Shown: one piece after another, positions 26,479 through 34,106 of the stretch
How positions within the stretch are numbered: the stretch's first letter is position 1
How the letters are laid out: each line of letters begins with the position of its first letter
Assembly: GCF_000708045.1 (NCBI RefSeq)
Contig: NZ_ANIE01000003.1
Span: forward strand, 496,001 to 560,000
Reading direction: 5' to 3'
Length of the DNA stretch: 64,000 nt
Origin: Marinobacter nitratireducens
Lineage (GTDB): Bacteria > Pseudomonadota > Gammaproteobacteria > Pseudomonadales > Oleiphilaceae
Program-made: the position numbers and the translations under genes
The notes under the pieces: model-generated
Told to the model about the DNA's origin: nothing
The model's database searches: none
Seen by the model: the letters and a program-made list of their open reading frames with translations, nothing else

Positions 26479-27945
26479 TTAGCAGGTTGGCATGGTCTGC
26501 AACGCGAGCTTGCTACGGATGTAGCGGCCGAGGGCGTCAATGCCAATGTTGAGACCCGCTGTAATCAGGATCAGCACCATGGCCTTGTCGAACTGAATGT
26601 TCTGAATCGCGCTGTCGACGTAAAAGCCGAGTGTATAGATACCCAGTATGCCGAGAATCGCGGTCTCCCGCATGATGATTTCCCAACGGTAGAACAGGAA
26701 GGCAAGGAATGAGCGGTAGATCCTGGGCACCAGCTCCCAGCTGTATCGACCGAAGCCCGTTACGGCATCCGGGCGAAGACGGATACCGTTGGTCTGTCGG
26801 CCGATCAGGTGCCCGATAATTGCACCGTTATGAAGTGCCAGAGCAATGACCGCCGGCAGCATGGACGGGCCCCAGAGCTGGAGGAGGATGTAGGCCAGTA
26901 TGTACTCCGGGGTGGAGCGGGCGACAACCAGGAAGACATGCCCGGATGTGCGCCGAACAGGGCCGCCAAAATGTTTCGAAATCAGCGGAAACATCAGCAA
27001 GGCGAGTATGCCCGTCGCAACCAGCGCAACCTGGGTAAGTACCACGGTGTTCCAGATGCCCGGGAGCGCCTGCTCGACCATCAGGTCCCCGGCCCATGAC
27101 ATTAACCCGGACAAGCCTTCGCCATCTTTGAGCGGCGACGGAATGATATCTTCGGTAAAGAATCGCTCTACATTGCCCCAGACAATGGGCAAGCCCTCCC
27201 CGAGAAAAAAGGGCGCGCCCAGCACGTAGACCGGGAGAAGTTTGGGGCGAACCCAGAGTGGGATTGTGGCAATCAAGACGTAAAACAGGATGAGCATCGC
27301 ACCCGCGTCCGAATACAGGCCCTGGGAGAACGAGGCCTCCAGATAGAACCCGAGGGTGGGCAGGCCCACAAATCCGAGAATCGCGCTGGAGCGCAGGCCG
27401 CACTCCAGTCGGTAGGCGGTGTAAGTGCGCATCTGGGCCCAGCAGTCTGGAATCCGGGCATAGAGAAACGCGGCAATCCGTCCCGTGCCCGGTGGCAGGA
27501 GTCGGCCAGGTTCGGGGTCCGCTTCGTCAAGGATCTCCGAGTACACCTTGGCAAAGATGCCCGAGTAGGGAATGGCAATCGCGAGCACGCCAGTCAACGG
27601 GTGAAAGCCAAAGAACTGGAGAAAGATCAGTGCCCAGAACAGTTCGTGTATGGCGCGAATGAAAGCACAGAAAATGCGCACCGGCCACGCACGATAGACA
27701 AGTGCCAGGAAGAAACCAAAAAAGCTGCCCAGTGCGACGCCGACAAACGCAAAGGCGACGGTACGGAGCAGGGCGGTCAGCAGCCCTTCAGAGCTGAAAA
27801 AGTTGGGGGTGATGACACCGAGAAAGAAGTTGCCCAGATCCCGCCATGGGTTGGCTGCGGTGATGGCGATATCGGCAAAGGCGAGCCCGACAACCGCTAT
27901 CGCCAGAAATGCGAGACTTGTGCGCACCGTCGGGTAGGAAAACAT
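26479..27945 (-). CDS. PhnE-like ABC transporter permease, duplicated and fused
   Basis: 488 residues, about twice the usual PhnE length of 260-280. Two homologous halves are visible. Each has several transmembrane helices and an EAA-type loop ending in a related motif: YRLECGLRSSAILGFVGLPTLGFYLE in the first, RWEIIMRETAILGILGIYTLGFYVD in the second. A single chain therefore supplies both halves of the membrane channel. It is the last gene of the PhnD-PhnC-PhnE-like operon, 13 bases after the ATPase gene. The family also imports phosphonate and phosphite; context here points to a selenium oxyanion. Confidence 0.88.
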   Translation of the reverse strand: MFSYPTVRTSLAFLAIAVVGLAFADIAITAANPWRDLGNFFLGVITPNFFSSEGLLTALLRTVAFAFVGVALGSFFGFFLALVYRAWPVRIFCAFIRAIHELFWALIFLQFFGFHPLTGVLAIAIPYSGIFAKVYSEILDEADPEPGRLLPPGTGRIAAFLYARIPDCWAQMRTYTAYRLECGLRSSAILGFVGLPTLGFYLEASFSQGLYSDAGAMLILFYVLIATIPLWVRPKLLPVYVLGAPFFLGEGLPIVWGNVERFFTEDIIPSPLKDGEGLSGLMSWAGDLMVEQALPGIWNTVVLTQVALVATGILALLMFPLISKHFGGPVRRTSGHVFLVVARSTPEYILAYILLQLWGPSMLPAVIALALHNGAIIGHLIGRQTNGIRLRPDAVTGFGRYSWELVPRIYRSFLAFLFYRWEIIMRETAILGILGIYTLGFYVDSAIQNIQFDKAMVLILITAGLNIGIDALGRYIRSKLALQTMPTC

Positions 27946-27958
27946 CTGGGCGTTCGCT

Positions 27959-28609
27959 CTAGTAGAGGGCCATGATATCGGCGGAGGTCAGGCGCTCACT
28001 GTGCTCATCGAGAGCGACCTGGCCATCCTGGATACCAATGATCCGGTTGCAATATTTCAGCGCCAGATCTACATCGTGCAGGGCAATCACACTTGTGGCA
28101 AATCGCTTTTTCAATTCGTTCATGACCAGATGTGCAAGTGGCCCATCCAGCGCAGATACCGGTTCGTCCGCGAGCAAAAGGCCGGCATTGCGGTAAATGG
28201 CCCGGGCGATTGCGACGCGTTGGCGTTGCCCGCCGGAGAGTGATGCGGTTGGTGTCCATAGCTTCTCGGGCATGCCGAGTGCTTTCAGCAGCGCTTTGAT
28301 CGATGAACGATCGGCTGAGAACGGACGGATCAGGGAGAGCGTGTTGTACCAGGTGGGATGCCGGTCCAGCTGCCCCATAAAAACGTTGTGAAACACCGGC
28401 AAGGCGTTGACCAGACCAAGTTCCTGAGGCACCAGTGAGGATTCACGGCCAACGTGTTCATGAACGAGGCGGATGAGCGTTGATTTACCTGCACCGCTCT
28501 TGCCGACCAGAGCGACCTGCTCACCGTCGTTCACTTTCAGTGAGAGCGGGCCAATCACCCGCTCGCCACCGAAAGAGGCCGTAAGGCCGGAAAGATCGAA
28601 CCCTGACAT
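27959..28609 (-). CDS. PhnC-like ABC transporter ATP-binding protein
   Basis: 216 residues from ATG 28609, which overlaps the upstream stop by one base (TGATG). Walker A is LVGKSGAGKSTL, the Q-loop is LVPQELGLVN, the signature is LSGGQRQR and Walker B is LLLADEPVSALD; the switch histidine is in IALHDVDLA. It is about 40 residues shorter than E. coli PhnC. It energises the fused permease. Translational coupling to the binding-protein gene is clear. Confidence 0.9.
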   Translation of the reverse strand: MSGFDLSGLTASFGGERVIGPLSLKVNDGEQVALVGKSGAGKSTLIRLVHEHVGRESSLVPQELGLVNALPVFHNVFMGQLDRHPTWYNTLSLIRPFSADRSSIKALLKALGMPEKLWTPTASLSGGQRQRVAIARAIYRNAGLLLADEPVSALDGPLAHLVMNELKKRFATSVIALHDVDLALKYCNRIIGIQDGQVALDEHSERLTSADIMALY

Positions 28610-29484
28610 CAATCGAGGATTCCGATCTCTTCTGCCGTTTTGCGAATTGGCTCGTAGTCGTCATTGGACGCCGGGATAAAGCCGGAACGCGGGAAACTCT
28701 CGAGCAGGGCAGGATCATCCAGATTCAGCAGAGCCTGCTTAACGCGATCCTTGAAGCCATCTCCGAACCGCTCGTCCACATCGCCACGAATGGTCCACTG
28801 ATAATCCGGATAGGCCGGGGTCTTCCAGATGACTTCAACGGCATCCGTGTCGATGTTGCCGTCGCCCAGTTCCTTCTGCCAGACCTGGAAGTTCAGTGCG
28901 CCCACCTGGTAGGTGCCTGCTTCTACAAGACGTAGCGTGCGGGTATGGTTGCCGCTAAATCCGACACGGGAAAAGACGTCTTCCGGCGCGTCGCCAAAGG
29001 TGTCACGAATATAGAACTCTGGCATCAGGCGGCCGGAAGTCGATCCTTTCGAACCGAATGTGAAGGTTTTGTCCCGGAGCTGGTCTTCCAGACTTGCGAA
29101 ATCGTCAGCAGGCTCGATACCGGTGGACGTATTCGCGATGAAGTAGGTTTCAAACGCTTCGTCCTCAACGCCCTGGGCGATTGCCTCGGAGCCTGGCACC
29201 AATCGACGTGCCTGAACCCCGGACAGCCCACCAAACCATGCCAGTTGTACCTGGTTATTGCGGAAAGCAGACACCGCTGCCGCATAGGATTTCACGGGAA
29301 TGTAGCGAACCTCGGCATCCAGCTCCTCAGAGAGGTAATCCGCCACACCGCGGAATCGCTCAACCAGTTTGGTTTCGTCTTCGTCCGGAATCGCCGTGAA
29401 CACGAAGGTCTCGGCAGAAGCGGTCACGGTCGCAGTCATCAGCAAGCTGGAAACCAGAAATTTCCGTATATGGTCAAGAGCCAT
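28609..29484 (-). CDS. PhnD-like periplasmic binding protein, probably for a selenium oxyanion
   Basis: 291 residues with a signal peptide (cleavage near residue 24, TASAE). The PhnD fold is clear: FTAIPDEDETKLVERFRG, then VQLAWFGGLSGVQARRLVPGSEAIAQG, and FTFGSKGSTSGRLMPEF. This variety of PhnD-like protein, next to selD and a SenB-like glycosyltransferase, matches the group that I recall being annotated as putative selenate-binding protein (TIGR04553). The family is firm; the substrate is inferred from neighbours. Ribosome site AAGGACG. It heads the three-gene importer operon, divergent from the glycosyltransferase. Confidence 0.85.
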   Translation of the reverse strand: MALDHIRKFLVSSLLMTATVTASAETFVFTAIPDEDETKLVERFRGVADYLSEELDAEVRYIPVKSYAAAVSAFRNNQVQLAWFGGLSGVQARRLVPGSEAIAQGVEDEAFETYFIANTSTGIEPADDFASLEDQLRDKTFTFGSKGSTSGRLMPEFYIRDTFGDAPEDVFSRVGFSGNHTRTLRLVEAGTYQVGALNFQVWQKELGDGNIDTDAVEVIWKTPAYPDYQWTIRGDVDERFGDGFKDRVKQALLNLDDPALLESFPRSGFIPASNDDYEPIRKTAEEIGILD

Positions 29485-29600
29485 GGGTCGTCCTTACTTG
29501 GAAGAGTTGGAATTTGTTTAGAGGATACCTTGATTTACGTTAACTCTGAACCGCTATACGATTTAAGCCTTTATATGGCTCAAATAACCAAGATGCCTCT

Positions 29601-30590
29601 ATGCACATAATAATTATTACGCCGGCTCCGCCGGGATCGCGGGCCGGCAATCGGGCCACCGCGCTGCGTTGGCAACACCTACTTCAGTTGTCTGGCCACC
29701 GGGTCGATGTGGTTACCCGGTACAGTGGCGAGCCCTGTGATTTGTTTATAGCCCTTCATGCCTGGCGTAGCCATCAGGCAGTGAGGGAATTTCATGATGA
29801 TTGGCCTGATCGTCCGCTTATCGTGGCGCTGACCGGTACGGATGTTTATCGTCACCAGTTTGAGTTCCCGGAGGAAACCCTTGCGTCTATGCGCCTCGCT
29901 GACGCCCTGATCGGTCTTCACTCACAAGTCGCAAACGATATTCCAGCTGATTTCCGCGCCAGGCTGATAGCACTTAAACAATCGGCTCCTGATCCCAGCG
30001 TCGCCTGGTCTGCGAATCACTCAGGTACTGACTTCAAGGTCTGCGTTATTGGTCATCTGCGGGAAGAAAAGGACTCATTGCTTACCGCGCGGGCGGCGCG
30101 ATTGCTCCCTGAACGTTCTCAGGTTCGGGTGTGCAATGCGGGGAAGGCGAATGACGACAGCTGGCAACGCATGGCGGAGCAGGAAGCGGCGGTGAATCCC
30201 CGATTTGAATGGATTGGTGAGGTGGACCAGTCAGACGTTGAGTCACTGATGCTCTCCAGCCAGGCCATGGTCATCAGTTCCGTGATGGAAGGCGGCGCCA
30301 ACGTTGTATCGGAAGCGTGTCGCATGGGCATTCCGATTCTCGCTTCCGATATTCCCGGTAATCGCGGGCTGCTGGGGGACGACTATAGCGGTTACTTTAA
30401 GGCACAAGACGCAAAGCAGCTCGCTACGTTGCTGGCCAGGGCAGAGAACGACCCCGGATTCCTGGCAACGCTGGCGTCGCAGGTAGCCGCCCTGGCGCCG
30501 GAATTCACGCCAGAGCGGGAGAGCGCTTCCCTTGATGAGGCCTTAAAGCGGGCCATCGAGCACTGCTCTGAACGGCAAGCCAATGAGTGA
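29601..30590 (+). CDS. senB: SenB-like glycosyltransferase (putative selenosugar synthase)
   Basis: 329 residues, GT-B fold, soluble. The N-terminus IIIITPAPPGSRAGNRATALRW and the C-terminal donor site MEGGANVVSEACRMGIPILASDIPGNRG match the TIGR04348 group, to which the selenosugar synthase SenB belongs. Characterised SenB joins selenophosphate-derived selenium to UDP-N-acetylglucosamine to make a selenosugar. The segments ALKQSAPDPS and CVIGHLREEKDSLL agree. It is convergent with, and directly abuts, the selD fusion, and is divergent from the PhnD-like importer. SenA, needed to turn the selenosugar into selenoneine, is absent from the window. Substrate assignment is by family and context. 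Confidence 0.8.
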   Translation: MHIIIITPAPPGSRAGNRATALRWQHLLQLSGHRVDVVTRYSGEPCDLFIALHAWRSHQAVREFHDDWPDRPLIVALTGTDVYRHQFEFPEETLASMRLADALIGLHSQVANDIPADFRARLIALKQSAPDPSVAWSANHSGTDFKVCVIGHLREEKDSLLTARAARLLPERSQVRVCNAGKANDDSWQRMAEQEAAVNPRFEWIGEVDQSDVESLMLSSQAMVISSVMEGGANVVSEACRMGIPILASDIPGNRGLLGDDYSGYFKAQDAKQLATLLARAENDPGFLATLASQVAALAPEFTPERESASLDEALKRAIEHCSERQANE

Positions 30591-32867
30591 TCAGTCAATC
30601 AGCGTAATGGGCTCGATGGCGCCTTCCATGTCCTGTTCGGTAACCCGTCCGATCACGGTGGTATGAGGGTAGCCCAGGGCCTTGAGCTCATGAATACAGG
30701 CTTCCGCCTTGTCTGCTGGAATACTCGCAAGCAGACCGCCGGCGGTTTGCGGGTCGAAAATCAGGGGGTAGCGCGGGTGGTTTACCCACTTGGCCTGATC
30801 CCGTATACCCCGGCGGAGTCTCACATTGGCCGGTTGCAAGGAGCTGAGGATGCCCGCCGCAGCGGTTTCTTCCGCTCCGGGTAGCATGGGAATGGACGAC
30901 AGATCCAGTTCGGCATCAACGCCTGATGGCCGTGTCATTTCCACCAGGTGCCCGAGAAGGCCAAATCCGGTTACATCCGTACAGGCCTTTGAGCCATAGC
31001 GCCTCAGGCATTCCGCTGCCAGCCGGTTGGACTGAACCATGGATGCGAGGGCCGAGTCGATCCACCGGCCTTTGGCGGCAAGTCGTGCATGAGCAGCAAA
31101 GAGGGTGCCGGTTCCGATGGGCTTGGTCAGGATCAGAACATCTCCAGCCCGAAGGCCGCCCTTGCTCATGACCTCTTCGGGATCAATCAGCCCGTTGACG
31201 GCAAAGCCCAGCGCCAGTTCTTTGCCTTCGCCGGTGTGGCCGCCCACCAGGGCGCAACCTGCCTCGTTAAGCACCTCAACGGCTCCGGACATCATCTGGT
31301 AGACAACGTCTTCCACTTTCGATTCGATGCCATAGGGGACCGTTGCAACGGCGGTTGCACTCTGGGCTTCGGCACCCATGGCGAAGACATCGCCCAGGCT
31401 GTGATTGGCGGCAATGCGACCGAACACGTAGGGGTCGTCAATGAAGGCTCTGAAGAAGTCGACAGTGTGAACGACGGCTTTACCGGGAGGCACCCTCAGT
31501 ACGGCGGCATCGTCCGGCGCGTGAAGGCCAATGATAATGTCATCCCGCTCTATCGGCTTCAGCTCTCCTAGTGCCCGGGAAAGCACGGTGCTGCCCACTT
31601 TGGCACCGCAGCCGCCACATCGCATGGCGACGGCGGAAATAGCCTGAGAAGCTTCCTCCGCCGACTGTGCGGCGCCTGTATCCGGCAGGGCGGCGGCGTC
31701 CTCCATGGGCGGCAGATCGTTGAATTTGGCCATAAAGCGCCGGTCGATCCAGTCTTTCCAGCGCCACACCCAGGCGCCGTCAAACTGGGTGTCACCCCTG
31801 GACGCCACGGCGTACTTGTCCCCGGTACTGATCAGGGCGAGCCATTTCTTCTGGGGGTTAAAATCTTTCGGGGCCTTACCGAGCGCCATTCGCTTGAGAT
31901 TGTCGGCCAGCGGTGGCCCCTGGCGAACGGCAAACACACCGGCTTTTTCGCGGGGGTGATTGATGACATTGGCGATATCGCCTGCTGCGAAGATCGCGTC
32001 ATCGGTTTCCGTTTGCAGGGTATCGCGCACCCTCAGAAACAGTCCGTCGTCCAGGGCCAGACCAGTCTCTTTCAACCATTCGGGACCGCCGGCGCGGGTC
32101 ACCCAGAGTACCTCATCAGTTTCGAAGGACTGGCCGTTTTCCGTGACCAGCACACCCTGTTTCACCTGTTGCACAGGCGAGCCGAGATGCATCTTGACGC
32201 CTCGTTCTGACAGCTTTCGGCGGAAAACACCCCGCACCTTCGGGTTGTGAGTCGGTAGAATCTCATCGGCCGCATCAAACAGGTGGAAGTGAAGCTGATC
32301 AGGATCCTTTCCGCGCTGCCTGAATTCATTCTGGAGCCGGAACTGCATGGCGAGAGTGAGCTCGACGCCACCGGCACCTGCGCCAACCACGCTGATGGTC
32401 AACGGTCCTTCGTGGTTTTCCATGCGTGAAAGCAGGGCAAGCCAGCGGGCGTTAAACCCGTTGATGGGCTTCACCGGGACGGAATGCTCTGAAGCACCTT
32501 CAACGTCCTTTACCCGGGGCGACGATCCGATATTGATCGACAGCAGGTCATAGGGCACATCCGGACGGTTGCGACAGATGACTCGCTTGCGGTCACGGTC
32601 GAGCCCGACGGCTTCATCACGATAGAAACGTGCGCCCGCATACTCCGCGAGTTTGCTCAGATCAATATGGACGTCGTCGTAGCTGTAATGGCCGGCGACG
32701 TATCCAGGAAGCATTCCGGAGTAGGGCGTGTGGGTATCGCGGCAGATGAGTGTTAGGCGCACGCCGGGGACCGGGTTCATGGCGAACCGTTTGAGTACCC
32801 CGACGTGACTGTGCCCGCCGCCAACCAGGACGATGTCCCGTAATACAGGCTGGTCAGGCGTTCGCAT
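30591..32867 (-). CDS. selD: FAD oxidoreductase-selenide,water dikinase fusion (SelD)
   Basis: 758 residues. Residues 1-400 form a pyridine-nucleotide-disulfide-oxidoreductase-like FAD protein (VLVGGGHSHVGVL at 14-26, AAGDIANV near 310). Residues from about 410 form SelD, with catalytic-site cysteines MRCGGCGAKVGS, ATP/metal motifs LHAPDDAAV and DFFRAFIDDPY, and VGGHTGEGKELALG. It makes selenophosphate from selenide and ATP; the FAD part is thought to supply reduced selenium. The active position is Cys, so no selenocysteine readthrough is needed. Its start overlaps the upstream gene by one base and no ribosome site is visible, so translation is probably coupled. Confidence 0.93.
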   Translation of the reverse strand: MRTPDQPVLRDIVLVGGGHSHVGVLKRFAMNPVPGVRLTLICRDTHTPYSGMLPGYVAGHYSYDDVHIDLSKLAEYAGARFYRDEAVGLDRDRKRVICRNRPDVPYDLLSINIGSSPRVKDVEGASEHSVPVKPINGFNARWLALLSRMENHEGPLTISVVGAGAGGVELTLAMQFRLQNEFRQRGKDPDQLHFHLFDAADEILPTHNPKVRGVFRRKLSERGVKMHLGSPVQQVKQGVLVTENGQSFETDEVLWVTRAGGPEWLKETGLALDDGLFLRVRDTLQTETDDAIFAAGDIANVINHPREKAGVFAVRQGPPLADNLKRMALGKAPKDFNPQKKWLALISTGDKYAVASRGDTQFDGAWVWRWKDWIDRRFMAKFNDLPPMEDAAALPDTGAAQSAEEASQAISAVAMRCGGCGAKVGSTVLSRALGELKPIERDDIIIGLHAPDDAAVLRVPPGKAVVHTVDFFRAFIDDPYVFGRIAANHSLGDVFAMGAEAQSATAVATVPYGIESKVEDVVYQMMSGAVEVLNEAGCALVGGHTGEGKELALGFAVNGLIDPEEVMSKGGLRAGDVLILTKPIGTGTLFAAHARLAAKGRWIDSALASMVQSNRLAAECLRRYGSKACTDVTGFGLLGHLVEMTRPSGVDAELDLSSIPMLPGAEETAAAGILSSLQPANVRLRRGIRDQAKWVNHPRYPLIFDPQTAGGLLASIPADKAEACIHELKALGYPHTTVIGRVTEQDMEGAIEPITLID

Positions 32868-33493
32868 TAGAGGAGTTTCTTGGCTTCGGCGCTAAACTCG
32901 GCAGAGCCTTTGACGTTGGAAAATGCTTTCAGCTTTTCCTGATCCGCCGCAGAGGGATTGGCGATCTGATCGATAGAAGTAATGCCCGCCTCTTTCATTT
33001 TTTTGGCGGTTGCGGGGCCGATGCCCTTCACCAGGGTGAGGTTGCTCTTGTCGAGCTTCTTAGGAGCTGCCGGTTTCTTGGCCGGGGCCTTCTTAGCCGC
33101 AGGCTTCTTGGCTACCGGCTTTTTGGCGGGGGCCTTCTTCTCAGCGGGTTTGCTGGCCTTGGCTGCAGGTTTAGCTGCGGGCTTTGCGGCCGGCTTGGTT
33201 TTCGGCAGATCTTTCTGCGCGACACCCAGGCGCTCAAGCACGCTGTTCTGAAGTTCCTGGAACTCCTTCATGCGGCGCTCGAATTCTTCATTGAAGCGTT
33301 TCATTTCGCGTTCACGGAGGTCATCGACTTCCTTGAGCAGCTTTTTGAACGGGTCCTGAATTTGATTCTGAAGCGAATCAAATTGCTTGAGGGCATCGTT
33401 AATCAGGCCTTCAATTTGCTGGGAGGTCTTCTCGATCTCCTTGTTGACCTTTTTCACGATCTTATCAACGCTCGGTTTGGCTTTCTTTGCCAT
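32867..33493 (-). CDS. Coiled-coil, H1-like, helix-hairpin-helix protein
   Basis: 208 residues in three parts. Residues 1-95 are a highly charged coiled coil, somewhat phasin-like. Residues 98-150 are a Lys/Ala/Pro-rich low-complexity linker built from AAKPAAK and APAKKP repeats, as in histone-H1-like bacterial proteins. Residues 150-208 are a helix-hairpin-helix domain (LTLVKGIGPATAKKMKEAGI). It probably binds nucleic acid or a polymer surface and scaffolds through the coiled coil. A strong AAGGAGA ribosome site precedes it. It overlaps selD by one base and so shares its transcript, though no selenium role is known. Confidence 0.8.
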   Translation of the reverse strand: MAKKAKPSVDKIVKKVNKEIEKTSQQIEGLINDALKQFDSLQNQIQDPFKKLLKEVDDLREREMKRFNEEFERRMKEFQELQNSVLERLGVAQKDLPKTKPAAKPAAKPAAKASKPAEKKAPAKKPVAKKPAAKKAPAKKPAAPKKLDKSNLTLVKGIGPATAKKMKEAGITSIDQIANPSAADQEKLKAFSNVKGSAEFSAEAKKLL

Positions 33494-33535
33494 GGAACTG
33501 TCTCCTTAGGGGACGAGGGGAATGATAAATCGAGA

Positions 33536-33934
33536 TCAGGCCATTTGCCGGAAACCGGAGACTGGCCCTGAGGAACGCCTGGATTTCAGGCTCTGTTTCT
33601 TCGACAGCACTTCACGGATTCGACGCAGCTTTTCTGCGAGCGGCGAACGGTTGCCTGTGTCGGGCTCAACAAAATCAATCGAGTAGAAGAAGTTGCTGCA
33701 GTGTTTTCTACGCTCGGTAACGAGGCCTGACACACCTTCAGCCCGAATCTGATCGAACGGCATGTCCATGACCACATCCATAACGATCGTATCGCCCGGC
33801 TCAAACACCTTGTCTGTCTTGATCACGCAACCATAGGCGTCCAGCTCGTACAGGAAGGCCTCCACAAGCTCTTTCCGGAACAGGCTTTTTCGGATCCGGA
33901 AGCGGGCGATAAGATCTGGTAATGCTTCGTTCAT
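33536..33934 (-). CDS. Divergent PilZ-like protein
   Basis: 132 residues from ATG 33934. A basic N-terminal segment (FRIRKSLFRKELVEAFLYELDAYGCVIKT) precedes a beta-barrel pattern (FEPGDTIVMDVVMDMPFDQIRAEGVSGLV, then FYSIDFVEPD) resembling PilZ domains. The canonical RxxxR and DxSxxG cyclic di-GMP motifs are not clear, so binding may be lost. The frame extends upstream to 34012 without a ribosome site. It has its own short gap before the H1-like gene. Confidence 0.6.
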   Translation of the reverse strand: MNEALPDLIARFRIRKSLFRKELVEAFLYELDAYGCVIKTDKVFEPGDTIVMDVVMDMPFDQIRAEGVSGLVTERRKHCSNFFYSIDFVEPDTGNRSPLAEKLRRIREVLSKKQSLKSRRSSGPVSGFRQMA

Positions 33935-34014
33935 GAACTCGTTTCTCTGATGATTTCCGTATCCAACAGCTGCCTGTCGAACCCAAGACAGGACTGGATA
34001 ATGCCTAAACAATA

Positions 34015-34050
34015 GACACTGATGATGACTTTGACAATATCATCAGTGTC
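34015..34050. repeat. 12-bp perfect inverted repeat with 12-base spacer
   Basis: The arms GACACTGATGAT (34015-34026) and ATCATCAGTGTC (34039-34050) are exact complements. It lies 57 bases after the stop of the leftward GNAT-nitrilase gene and about 80 bases before the PilZ-like gene. There is no clean T run after it in the leftward direction (TATTGTTT), so it may be a weak terminator, an RNA hairpin or an operator. Confidence 0.75.
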
Positions 34051-34106
34051 CTACAATGAATCTCTCATGAATTTTATCAACGTAACGGCTTCGCTTTTGA
34101 GGCCAA

